Below, piece by piece: positions 1 to 7,465 of a stretch of DNA of 64,000 nucleotides. This DNA is from Mesorhizobium sp. LSJC280B00. GTDB taxonomy: Bacteria; Pseudomonadota; Alphaproteobacteria; Rhizobiales; Rhizobiaceae. The notes beneath the pieces were generated by a model that was not told where the DNA came from, did not search any database, and saw only the letters and a program-made list of their open reading frames with translations. Position numbers and translations under genes: made by a program. Location of the stretch: the NCBI RefSeq assembly GCF_000502835.1, contig NZ_AYVL01000002.1, positions 173,772 through 237,771 of the forward strand, written 5' to 3'. Numbering within the stretch: position 1 is the first letter of the stretch; the number at the start of each line of letters is the position of its first letter.

Positions 1-378
1 TCAGGCATTACGCTTGTCAAATACTGGTTTTCGATCACTGACGAGGAGCAGCAGATGCGCTTTTTGATGCGCATCCATGACCCGATGAAGCAATGGAAAC
101 TGTCGCCGATGGACCTCCAGTCGCGCGTGCGCTGGGAGCAGTACACCAAGGCCAAGGAAGAAACGTTCGCCCGCACCAATATCCCGGAAGCCCCGTGGTT
201 CATCGTCGAGGGCAACGACAAGAAGCGGGCACGGCTGAACTGCATCGACCATCTCCTCAAGCAGATGCCCTATGAGGAGGTGCCGCACGAAGAGATCACA
301 CTGCCGGAGCGCGTCTTCAATCCCGAATACGAGCGCCAGGTACTGCCGCGCGAACTGTATGTGCCGGAGAAGTACTGA
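1..378 (+). CDS. ppk2: Polyphosphate kinase 2, C-terminal part
   Basis: The reading frame is open from the first base, so this is the C-terminal part of a longer gene. The segment DPMKQWKLSPMD followed by APWFIVEGNDKKRARLN is the conserved end of the PPK2 family, which transfers phosphate between polyphosphate and nucleotides. The Walker motifs would lie upstream, outside the window. Family identity is clear from the conserved end; preference for ADP or GDP cannot be judged without the missing half. Confidence 0.9.
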   Translation, partial: SGITLVKYWFSITDEEQQMRFLMRIHDPMKQWKLSPMDLQSRVRWEQYTKAKEETFARTNIPEAPWFIVEGNDKKRARLNCIDHLLKQMPYEEVPHEEITLPERVFNPEYERQVLPRELYVPEKY

Positions 379-393
379 CTAAAGCGGCGAGGA

Positions 394-418
394 GGGCGCC
401 GCCTCCATGGCGGCGCCC
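394..418. terminator. GC-rich hairpin between convergent genes
   Basis: A perfect 10-bp stem (gggcgccgcc / ggcggcgccc) with a 5-base loop lies between the stop codon of ppk2 and the stop of the converging reductase gene. There is no T-run after it on either strand, so it is a probable but not canonical terminator. Confidence 0.45.
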
Positions 419-427
419 TGCAACAAG

Positions 428-1075
428 CTAGGTGCGCTCGATGATGACATGCGTGGCCTTCGGCGTCGCGACCTGCTCGCTGCAGCGATAGCCGAGCTTG
501 GGCATGTCGATGCCGGCAAAAAGGCTCTCGCCGGCGCCTAGCAGGACCGGTGAGATCGCCAGATGCATTTCGTCGATGAGCTTTTCCTTGAGATATTGCC
601 GGATCGCAGAAACGCCACCGCCCAGCCGTACATCCTTGCCGTCAGCCACTGCTTTCGCCTTCTCCAGCGCTGAGTGGATGCCGTCGGTCACGAAATAGAA
701 GGTCGTGCCGCCCTCCATGACAATGGGATCACGCGCATGGTGCGTGAGCACGAAGACCGGCACGTGGTAGGGTGGGTTGTCACCCCACCAGCCTTTCCAG
801 CTGTCATCCGGCCATTCGCCGCGGATCGGCCCAAACATGTTGCGGCCGAGGATCCATGCGCCGACATTTTCGAAGCTGCGTGCCGCGAACGCCTCGTCAG
901 TGTCCGTGGTCCCGCCATCCTTGCCGAGGACCATCTTGCGGAAGGTGCGGGTGCCGAACATCCATTCGTGCAGGGCTTCCCCGCCAACACCCAGCGGGTT
1001 CTTCAGGTCTTGGTCGGGACCGGCGCCGAAGCCGTCGATCGACAAGGTGAAAGCGCTGACGCGAAGTTTGGACAT
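428..1075 (-). CDS. DHFR-like RibD C-terminal domain reductase family protein
   Basis: A protein of about 215 residues of the RibD-C/dihydrofolate reductase-like fold. It begins LRVSAFTLSIDGFGAGP, the usual N-terminus of this family, has an ILGRNMFGPIRG strand-helix segment typical of the nucleotide-binding core, and ends with the DVRLGGGVSAIRQYL and LLGAGESLF motifs. The start is placed at the ATG preceded by GAGGAGG rather than at the upstream codon, because this Shine-Dalgarno sits at ideal spacing. Members are NADPH-dependent reductases of mostly unknown substrate; the folate and riboflavin enzymes are only fold relatives. It stands alone between convergent ppk2 and a repeat-containing intergenic region. 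Confidence 0.85.
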   Translation of the reverse strand: MSKLRVSAFTLSIDGFGAGPDQDLKNPLGVGGEALHEWMFGTRTFRKMVLGKDGGTTDTDEAFAARSFENVGAWILGRNMFGPIRGEWPDDSWKGWWGDNPPYHVPVFVLTHHARDPIVMEGGTTFYFVTDGIHSALEKAKAVADGKDVRLGGGVSAIRQYLKEKLIDEMHLAISPVLLGAGESLFAGIDMPKLGYRCSEQVATPKATHVIIERT

Positions 1076-1209
1076 GAGAGCCTCCTCGATAACCAATTGT
1101 GAGATGCAAGCAGTTATCGGGGTAGCTTAACTGATTGCATTTTGCAAGCGGTATTTTGAATCGCCGGCGGGGCAGTCGCTTCCAAATCATGTTGGAATAA
1201 CCAATCTCA

Positions 1210-1391
1210 ATGTCGGCGCCGCCCGTCATCCGCCTGCCGGCAGCTTCTCCCTGTATAGTGACGGGGAGAAGGGGCTGGCCGCAACGTCGATGTTTTTGCA
1301 ACGCTGGAGATTGGTGAAATCTTTTACGAACGCGTCTTTCTCCCTGCCACTTTACGGGGAGAAATGCCCGGCAGGGCAACGAGGGGCAGCG
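1210..1391. repeat. Two-part palindromic intergenic repeat of rhizobial type
   Basis: The gene-free stretch between the reductase start and the hemB stop holds two hairpin-forming blocks. The left block contains cttctccctgtatagtgacggggagaagg (stem ends cttctcc / ggagaag) and the right contains tttctccctgccactttacggggagaaa, followed by tgcccggcagggcaacgagggg. I recall very similar blocks as abundant intergenic repeats in Mesorhizobium genomes; that recognition is from memory, while the inverted repeats are directly visible. About 60 bases of unique sequence separate the blocks. Nothing else is evident in the stretch. Confidence 0.6.
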
Positions 1392-1475
1392 TAAACTTGA
1401 AGCGATGTCCTGCGGCGTTCCATGTCGCGCTTTGGACGAACGAACACTACTCGATGCAGACGCTACAAAGGCGCA

Positions 1476-2507
1476 TCACCCCTTGAGCATCGCCGCCACT
1501 TCGGGCGCAAAGTAGGTGAGAATCCCGTCGCAGCCGGCGCGCTTGAAGGCGAGCAGCGATTCCAGCATCGCCTTTTCGCCATCGATCCAGCCATTGGCGG
1601 CGGCGGCCTTGATCATCGAATATTCGCCCGAGACCTGATAGGCGAAGGTCGGCATCTGCAACTCGTCCTTCAGCCGCCGGATGATGTCGAGATAGGGCAG
1701 GCCGGGCTTGACCATCAGCATGTCGGCGCCCTCGGCGAGATCCTGCTCGGCCTCGCGCACCGCTTCGTCGGAATTGGCGTGGTCGATGTAATAGGTCTTC
1801 TTGTCGCCCTTGAGCAGGCCGGCGGTGCCGACCGCCTCACGATAGGGGCCGTAAAAGGCGGATGCGAACTTGGTCGCATAGGACATGATCGCCACATCCT
1901 GAAATCCATTGGCGTCGAGCGCATCGCGGATGGCACCGATCCGGCCGTCCATCATGTCCGAGGGGGCAATGATGTCGGCCCCCGCCGCCGCCTGGATGAC
2001 TGCCGCCGCCGTCACCTGCTCCACCGTTTCATCATTGACGATAATGCCCTCGCGCAAGATGCCGTCATGGCCATGGGAGGTGAAAGGGTCAAGCGCGGCG
2101 TCGGTGATGATGCCGATCTCCGGCACCGCGTGCTTGATGGCGCGGGTGGCACGGTTGATGATGTTTTCCGGATCGAGGATATGCGAACCGGTCTGATCGC
2201 GCAGGCCGAGCTCCACATTGGGGAAAGTGGCGATCGCCGGAATACCAAGCTTGGCCGCGCGCTCAGCCTCCTTGACGGCGAGGTCTAGCGACAGGCGGAA
2301 CACGCCGGGCATGGCGACGATCGGTTCGCGCACTTGTCTGCCGTCGACGACGAAGATCGGCCAGATCAGATCGTCGACCGACAGCCGGTTCTCCTGGACA
2401 AGGCGGCGCGACCAATCGGCCTTGCGCATGCGCCGCAGCCGCCGGCTGCCGGTGATCTCGTCGACGCTGCGCGCGCCGGCAGGCTTTGCAGGGGTGAATT
2501 TGTTCAT
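1476..2507 (-). CDS. hemB: Delta-aminolevulinic acid dehydratase (porphobilinogen synthase)
   Basis: HemB condenses two 5-aminolevulinate molecules into porphobilinogen, an early step of haem and cobalamin synthesis. Both Schiff-base lysine regions are present: SYATKFASAFYGPYREA and ADMLMVKPGLPYLD. The metal segment reads DAALDPFTSHGHDG, with Asp/Ala in place of the zinc-binding cysteines of the mammalian type, so the enzyme should be the Mg-dependent class common in alphaproteobacteria. The start is placed at the ATG of MNKFTP, which has GGAG upstream, instead of an in-frame codon 33 bases earlier. Length of 343 residues is normal. The next gene upstream on the same strand is the DUF2066 protein, 87 bases away. 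Confidence 0.96.
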   Translation of the reverse strand: MNKFTPAKPAGARSVDEITGSRRLRRMRKADWSRRLVQENRLSVDDLIWPIFVVDGRQVREPIVAMPGVFRLSLDLAVKEAERAAKLGIPAIATFPNVELGLRDQTGSHILDPENIINRATRAIKHAVPEIGIITDAALDPFTSHGHDGILREGIIVNDETVEQVTAAAVIQAAAGADIIAPSDMMDGRIGAIRDALDANGFQDVAIMSYATKFASAFYGPYREAVGTAGLLKGDKKTYYIDHANSDEAVREAEQDLAEGADMLMVKPGLPYLDIIRRLKDELQMPTFAYQVSGEYSMIKAAAANGWIDGEKAMLESLLAFKRAGCDGILTYFAPEVAAMLKG

Positions 2508-2594
2508 CGCAAAAACTCCGGATCGGGCGGCTTTTACCACGAGCTTTCGCTGCTGACCAATGCGACACGATTGTGCCAGCGGTCCTGTCGGGCG

Positions 2595-3419
2595 CTATTC
2601 TGGTTGCCCATTGCCCGATAGGATCTGCGCAGCACCCCGCATGGCGACGCGGAATGCCTCGTCGAAGCTGACGCCGCGCACTTGCCAATTGTAGCTCTTG
2701 CCATTCAAGGCAAGCCGCCAGTCGGCTATCCAGCCCAGTTCCTTGTCGCTCCAGACGATACTGCCGGCGAGCGCCTGGTCGGCTCCGGCCTTCCTGGCAA
2801 GCTGGTCCAGCGTCGTGATATCGGCATGGCGCAGGGCCTGGTCGTTAAGCTTTGAGGCCGATAGCAGCGACGCTTCGGGAAACACAATCCGCATGACCAG
2901 CGGACCGGTGGCGTTGACGAACGATTCGCGCATCGCCGCCCCGCGCTCATCGTCGGCGGTCAGCACGAACTGCCTTGTGCCTTGCTCCGCCGCCAGGAAA
3001 ATTACCAGGCGTGGCCGCTCGCCAAGCCATGGTTTGCTGCCGAGCGTGGCAAGCACCGGATCGATAACGTCAGGCCTGTACAGACAAGTGAGATCGTGCG
3101 GCCGGTCATGGGTGCCCTGTTCGTCATGGACCGGAATGCCTTCGAGACGGTCGCGATAGCGGAATTCGGCAACGAAGCTGCCGGCCTTGTCGCGCAGCGC
3201 CGCCATCTCAGTTCTCTTCGGCAGCCGCTGATCGCCGGACACACGAACCAGCACCGCATCGAGGCAGGCCTTGAAACCGATCTGCCTGTTGACCTCGCCC
3301 TGGCCGGTGACGATGGTCTGCGATTGATAGAGCTCGTCGACGGTTCCGGCCGATACGGGAGGAGCGTTCGCAGCGATCAGGCCGACCACCACAACAGCAA
3401 GGCGCGGCAACCAAGGCAT
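2595..3419 (-). CDS. DUF2066 family periplasmic protein
   Basis: A 274-residue protein with a signal peptide (hydrophobic run around residues 7-22 ending PVSAG). The mature part begins DELYQSQTIVTGQGE and continues with LDAVLVRVSGD, which matches the DUF2066 family of alpha- and gammaproteobacteria. No enzymatic motif is visible and the function of the family is unknown. It precedes hemB on the same strand and may be co-transcribed with it. Confidence 0.8.
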   Translation of the reverse strand: MPWLPRLAVVVVGLIAANAPPVSAGTVDELYQSQTIVTGQGEVNRQIGFKACLDAVLVRVSGDQRLPKRTEMAALRDKAGSFVAEFRYRDRLEGIPVHDEQGTHDRPHDLTCLYRPDVIDPVLATLGSKPWLGERPRLVIFLAAEQGTRQFVLTADDERGAAMRESFVNATGPLVMRIVFPEASLLSASKLNDQALRHADITTLDQLARKAGADQALAGSIVWSDKELGWIADWRLALNGKSYNWQVRGVSFDEAFRVAMRGAAQILSGNGQPE

Positions 3420-3564
3420 GGTTCAACCTTCCGGTTCAAAGCGCCAGCATTAGCACTGGGTGACGCCGACGACCATGCAGCGGATTGGGCGCCGCCATTG
3501 ACGCGGCCATGCGCCACGCTTTAGCACTTCACTCCCGGCGGGCGCGGGGAGGGATTCTCTGGCG

Positions 3565-4608
3565 ATGGATTTTGGCGGAGGCGACGAGATTCGCTTCGAA
3601 AGATTGGGCAGGGCCGGCGTCGTCACGCTGACGCGGCCGCAGGCGCTCAATGCCGTAACCCACCGCATGGTCAAGGCGCTGGACAAGGCGCTGCGCAGTT
3701 GGGAGCGCGACGACGGCGTCGACGTTGTCGTCGTCAAGGCCGAGGGCAGGGCATTTTCGGCGGGCGGCGACATCCTCCACATCTACGAAGCCGGCCGCGC
3801 AGGAAGGCCTCCGGTCGATTTCTTCGCCGATGAATACCGGCTGAATGCCCGCATCGCCCGCTTCAAGAAACCCTATGTCGCGGTGATCGACGGCATCGTC
3901 ATGGGCGGCGGCGTAGGTATCTCCTTCCATGGCTCGCAGCGAGTGCTGACCGAGAACGCCCAGTTTGCCATGCCCGAGGTCGGCATCGGCTTTTTCCCGG
4001 ATGTCGGCGCCAGCCATCTGTTGCCGGATCTCGGCGGCAGCTTCGGCATGTATCTGGCGCTGACCGGCAACCGCATCCGCTATGGCGATGCTTTGTGGTC
4101 GGGCCTCGCCACCCATACGATCAAGGCGGAGGGCCAGGCCGGCTTCCTCGACCGTCTGGCGGAAAGCGGCGACCCGGAATCGGTGCTGCGCGGCTGCTTC
4201 GTCCCGGCCAGGCGCGAGACCGACAGGCCGACGCTGGAAGCCATCGCCCGGCATTTCGCGCAGCCGTCGCTGGCCGATATCGTCGCTAGCCTGGAGCGGG
4301 CAGCCGCTGCCGACGAGTTCGCGGCAAAGACGCTGGCCACCATCCGCACACGTTCACCGACCAGCTTGCATGTTGCATGGCGCCAGATCAGCGCCGGGCA
4401 GACGTTGTCGATGGACGAGTGCATGAAAATGGAGTTCCGTATCCTCAACCGCATGCTTGCCGGGCACGACTTCTATGAAGGTATCCGCGCCGCCATCATC
4501 GATAAAGGCTCGACGCCGCAATGGCGGCCGGCAGGCATCGATGACGTCAGCGCCGCCAACGTCGACGCCTATTTCGCACCGCTCGGCGAACGGGAACTGA
4601 AGCTGTGA
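3565..4608 (+). CDS. Enoyl-CoA hydratase/isomerase family; probable 3-hydroxyisobutyryl-CoA hydrolase
   Basis: A 347-residue crotonase-fold protein. The oxyanion-hole segments are AEGRAFSAGGDI near residue 65 and DGIVMGGGVGISFHGSQRV near residue 110, followed by FAMPEVGIGFFPDVGASHLLP. The combination of MPEVGIGFFPDVGA with LALTGNRIRYGDALWSGLATH is characteristic of the 3-hydroxyisobutyryl-CoA hydrolase branch, which acts in valine degradation, rather than of the hydratases proper. The 3' end overlaps the next gene by 4 bases, suggesting translational coupling. The exact acyl-CoA substrate is inferred from subfamily likeness. Confidence 0.88.
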   Translation: MDFGGGDEIRFERLGRAGVVTLTRPQALNAVTHRMVKALDKALRSWERDDGVDVVVVKAEGRAFSAGGDILHIYEAGRAGRPPVDFFADEYRLNARIARFKKPYVAVIDGIVMGGGVGISFHGSQRVLTENAQFAMPEVGIGFFPDVGASHLLPDLGGSFGMYLALTGNRIRYGDALWSGLATHTIKAEGQAGFLDRLAESGDPESVLRGCFVPARRETDRPTLEAIARHFAQPSLADIVASLERAAAADEFAAKTLATIRTRSPTSLHVAWRQISAGQTLSMDECMKMEFRILNRMLAGHDFYEGIRAAIIDKGSTPQWRPAGIDDVSAANVDAYFAPLGERELKL

Positions 4609-5027
4609 GCGAGGTCGCCTCGAGACGCGTGGTGCTGCAGCCCTCGACGATCGAGGTCATCTTCGCCTGGTTCCAGCGCGTCATCGCCGGCTACTGTCTG
4701 CTGTTCGGCATCTTGTACTGGATCCGGCTGATCGGCTTTTACCCCGGCCCGTTGTGGCGCTTCGACCTGATGCCGGTGCACTGGCAGGTGGCGGCGGTGG
4801 TGCTGGCGGTGTTTTTTCCGTTCGCTGCCGCCGGCCTCTGGATGCTGGCGTCCTGGGGGCCGGTGATCTGGTTCATCTGCGCGGTGACCGAGTGCGTCAT
4901 GTATGCCGGCTTCCCCGAGCTGTTCGGCCACCGGCCGCTGATCGTCGCCTCGCACCTTGCGGTGGCGCTGCTCTACATAGTGTTCCGCGTGGTGATCTGG
5001 ATCCAGAAGCGGCAACCCCGGCGATAG
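4605..5027 (+). CDS. DUF6163 family small membrane protein
   Basis: A 140-residue integral membrane protein with about four hydrophobic segments, beginning after an N-terminal cytoplasmic stretch of roughly 15 residues. It starts with GTG overlapping the TGA of the preceding hydrolase gene (GTGA). It resembles the DUF6163 proteins often found just upstream of ldtR in rhizobia; this placement recurs here. No functional residues are apparent and the role is unknown. Confidence 0.75.
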   Translation: MSEVASRRVVLQPSTIEVIFAWFQRVIAGYCLLFGILYWIRLIGFYPGPLWRFDLMPVHWQVAAVVLAVFFPFAAAGLWMLASWGPVIWFICAVTECVMYAGFPELFGHRPLIVASHLAVALLYIVFRVVIWIQKRQPRR

Positions 5028-5229
5028 CAATTCCGGCCAGGATCGTTGGCTAAATCTTTAGGTTAATTATCCTTGCTCGGGTGACCGTCCGTTAAGCCTC
5101 TTTCGAAACCCCTTACCGGTAAGCTCTTGTTAGCCTTGGCGTTTAAGTCGAATTTTATGAGTATTCGATAGTGTCGCGATCAAGGTGAAGAACAAAAAAT
5201 CACCGGGCGACAAACGAGAGGCAAAGACA

Positions 5230-5745
5230 ATGATCAATTCGCGTCCGGCGGCGAAGACCGCCAACGTATCCGATGACCGCCGCGAGGCGATCCGTTCGCT
5301 GTACATGGAATCGCTGCAGCTGGTCGAGCGGCTGCATCGCCGTCTGCTTGACGTGATCAAGGACGAATTCGACCGCAACGGTCGCTCCGACATCAACGCC
5401 ATCCAGGCGCTGCTCCTGTTCAACATCGGCAATTCGGAGCTGACCGCCGGCGAACTGCGCTCGCGCGGCTATTATCTCGGCTCGAATGTCTCCTACAATC
5501 TGAAGAAGCTGGTCGATCTCGGCTTCATCAACCACCAGCGCTCGCGCATCGACCGCCGTTCGGTGCGGGTTTCGCTGACGCCGAAGGGCAATGAGGTGGC
5601 GGAAGTCGTCGCCGGCCTCTACGAGCGCCATGTCGGTTCGATCGAGCAGGTTGGCGGCATCAACACGGAAGAGTTCAAGCAGATGAACCGCGCCCTGCAG
5701 CGCCTGGATCGGTTCTGGAACGATACCATCGCCTACCGGATGTAA
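5230..5745 (+). CDS. ldtR: LdtR, MarR-family transcriptional regulator
   Basis: A 171-residue winged-helix regulator. The helix-turn-helix lies in ELTAGELRSRGYYLGSNVSY and is followed by the wing HQRSRIDRRSVRVSLTPKG, typical of MarR proteins. The strong match is to LdtR, which in Liberibacter and Sinorhizobium activates an L,D-transpeptidase gene; exactly such a gene follows here. The start is placed at the ATG of MINSRP rather than the GTG 45 bases earlier, because the family begins there and purine-rich gagaggcaaag precedes it. Small ligands such as benzbromarone are known to bind LdtR in Liberibacter; whether that holds here is inference. Confidence 0.93.
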   Translation: MINSRPAAKTANVSDDRREAIRSLYMESLQLVERLHRRLLDVIKDEFDRNGRSDINAIQALLLFNIGNSELTAGELRSRGYYLGSNVSYNLKKLVDLGFINHQRSRIDRRSVRVSLTPKGNEVAEVVAGLYERHVGSIEQVGGINTEEFKQMNRALQRLDRFWNDTIAYRM

Positions 5746-5810
5746 TCGCATCCGCCGCATCAAGATCTGAAGCTGGACTACGGAAATGCTGCCGCGGAGT
5801 GGACCAAAGG

Positions 5811-5836
5811 CCGGTGCCGAAAAGCACCGGTCTTGC
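5811..5836 (+). terminator. Weak terminator after ldtR
   Basis: A 7-bp stem ccggtgc / gcaccgg with loop cgaaaa is followed by tcttgccgttt. It lies about 65 bases after the ldtR stop. The T-tract is interrupted, so termination may be partial. Confidence 0.4.
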
Positions 5837-5997
5837 CGTTTCGTCAGGCCGGCCGATCCAAATTCGAGCAACAGCCACGTTGCCGCCATATTCCAATGGA
5901 ACCGAAGATGCGGGTGATGCTGGGGCCAAAGCCGTGCATTTGTCCTGTGCTCAAGTCACTTCCCATGTGGTTTTACACCGAAGTGATGCGGGCCATG

Positions 5998-6030
5998 GTT
6001 GGCTAATTGTTAAGAAGCCAACTCTAGAGT
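5998..6030. promoter_or_regulatory. Inverted repeat upstream of ldtP, candidate LdtR operator
   Basis: Arms gttggct and agccaac are separated by 11 A/T-rich bases, and the perfect 10-base palindrome actctagagt follows immediately. The site lies in the 323-base intergenic stretch between ldtR and the L,D-transpeptidase, 40-70 bases before the latter's start. LdtR is known to act on the promoter of its neighbouring transpeptidase, so this is a reasonable candidate operator; a hairpin in the leader RNA is the alternative. The rest of that stretch holds only the weak terminator. Confidence 0.4.
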
Positions 6031-6068
6031 GCGGGCGAGACCGCCCGGTGGGTTGAATTGTAGCAAGA

Positions 6069-7337
6069 ATGTCTGGAACGTCCATGAGAACCAGCCGCCG
6101 TTTCTTCCTTTCAGGAGCCTCCGCGCTCGCAGCCGCAATGGTCGCCGGCCGCGCCAGTGCGCAGGATGTGATCGGGGATATCCTGAAATCCTCGGCGCGC
6201 GGCAATTGGGACGACCAATTCGATGCGCGTGCCAGCGAAGGCGGCAAGGTTGCCTCGACGCTGCCGATCTTCAGCCTGCAGACGGTGTCCTTCACCGAGC
6301 AGGCGATCATGCAGTATCAGAATATCGTCGCGCAAGGCGGCTGGGAGCAGGTTCCAGACACCAAGAAGCTGCAGCTTGGCGTCGAGGATCCCGATGTGGT
6401 GCCGCTGCGCAGGCGCTTGATGATATCGGGCGATCTGGCGCAGAGCGCCGGGCTCTCGGAAGCGTTCGATTCTTACGTCGACTCGGCGCTCAAGCGCTTC
6501 CAGTTGCGTCACGGCTTGCCGGCCGACGGAACCACGGGCAAATATACTTTCGCGGCAATGAACGTGTCGGCGCCGGTTCGGCTTGGTCAGCTGCAGACCA
6601 ATCTGCAACGGCTGCGTGAGCGGGCCGGCACGCTTGGCAACCGCTATGTTCTGGTCGACATCCCGGCGGCGCAGATCGAGGCAGTCGAGAACGACCGCGT
6701 TGTGCTGCGCCACACCGCAATCGTCGGCAAGATCGATCGCCAGACGCCGATCGTCAATTCCAAGATCAACGAAATCATCGTCAATCCGTACTGGAACGCG
6801 CCGGTCTCGATCGTGCGCAAGGACATCATTCCGCTGATGCGGAAGGACCCCAACTATCTCAAGGATAGCCATATCCGCCTGTTTGCGCCGGACGGCAGCG
6901 AGGTCGACCCAATGACGGTCGACTGGTCGACCGACGATGCCGCCAAATACCGCTTCCGCCAGGATCCCGGTTCCGGCAACGCGATGGCCTCGGTCAAGAT
7001 CAATTTCCCCAGCCCGGACGGCGTCTACATGCACGACACGCCGCAGCAGAGCCTGTTCGGCAAGCTGATGCGCTTCGATTCCTCTGGCTGCGTGCGGGTC
7101 CAGAACGTGCGCGACCTCGTCACCTGGATTCTGCGCGACACACCGGGCTGGGATCGCCAGCATTTCGAGGCGGCGATCAAGACCGGGGAGAACACGCCGG
7201 TGCAGGTCACCAATCCGGTGCCGGTTTATTTTCTCTACGTCTCGGCCTGGTCGACAGGGCCGGGCGTGGTCCAGTTCCGTGACGACATTTACGGCCTCGA
7301 CGGAGCCAACGAGCTGCAGATCACATCCGCGCTCTAA
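6069..7337 (+). CDS. ldtP: Murein L,D-transpeptidase (LdtP-like)
   Basis: A 422-residue exported enzyme. The N-terminus carries a twin-arginine signal (SRRFFLSG then an alanine-rich stretch to ASA), so export is probably by Tat. A peptidoglycan-binding helix bundle follows around residues 140-165 (ALKRFQLRHGLPADGTTG). The YkuD catalytic domain contains MHDTP and SSGCVRVQN, with the nucleophile Cys near residue 341; this SxGCxR form is typical of the YcbB branch. It forms 3-3 cross-links in peptidoglycan. The gene follows ldtR, its likely regulator. A second ATG 15 bases downstream, giving MRTSRR, is an equally possible start. A strong terminator follows the stop. Confidence 0.92.
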   Translation: MSGTSMRTSRRFFLSGASALAAAMVAGRASAQDVIGDILKSSARGNWDDQFDARASEGGKVASTLPIFSLQTVSFTEQAIMQYQNIVAQGGWEQVPDTKKLQLGVEDPDVVPLRRRLMISGDLAQSAGLSEAFDSYVDSALKRFQLRHGLPADGTTGKYTFAAMNVSAPVRLGQLQTNLQRLRERAGTLGNRYVLVDIPAAQIEAVENDRVVLRHTAIVGKIDRQTPIVNSKINEIIVNPYWNAPVSIVRKDIIPLMRKDPNYLKDSHIRLFAPDGSEVDPMTVDWSTDDAAKYRFRQDPGSGNAMASVKINFPSPDGVYMHDTPQQSLFGKLMRFDSSGCVRVQNVRDLVTWILRDTPGWDRQHFEAAIKTGENTPVQVTNPVPVYFLYVSAWSTGPGVVQFRDDIYGLDGANELQITSAL

Positions 7338-7357
7338 GCAGCTGAGTTCATTTGCAA

Positions 7358-7384
7358 AAGGCCGCCGGAAGGGCGGCCTTTTTC
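7358..7384 (+). terminator. Rho-independent terminator after ldtP
   Basis: A 9-bp stem aaggccgcc / ggcggcctt with loop ggaag is followed directly by a T-run. It lies 20 bases after the ldtP stop and ends that transcription unit. Confidence 0.85.
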
Positions 7385-7465
7385 GTTGCCGAGTCTTTCG
7401 CGGCAAGCTTTGCTGGACTGATCGCCGGCAAAAGAACGCGCGGCGCCGTATTCGGAAATCGCATC

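Noticed and set aside
1422..2288. 288-codon plus-strand frame opposite hemB
   Set aside because: hemB has full motifs on the other strand; this frame has none.
7352..7465. N-terminal extension of the Na+/H+ antiporter
   Set aside because: The extension would translate through the ldtP terminator hairpin; the later ATG begins directly at the first membrane helix.
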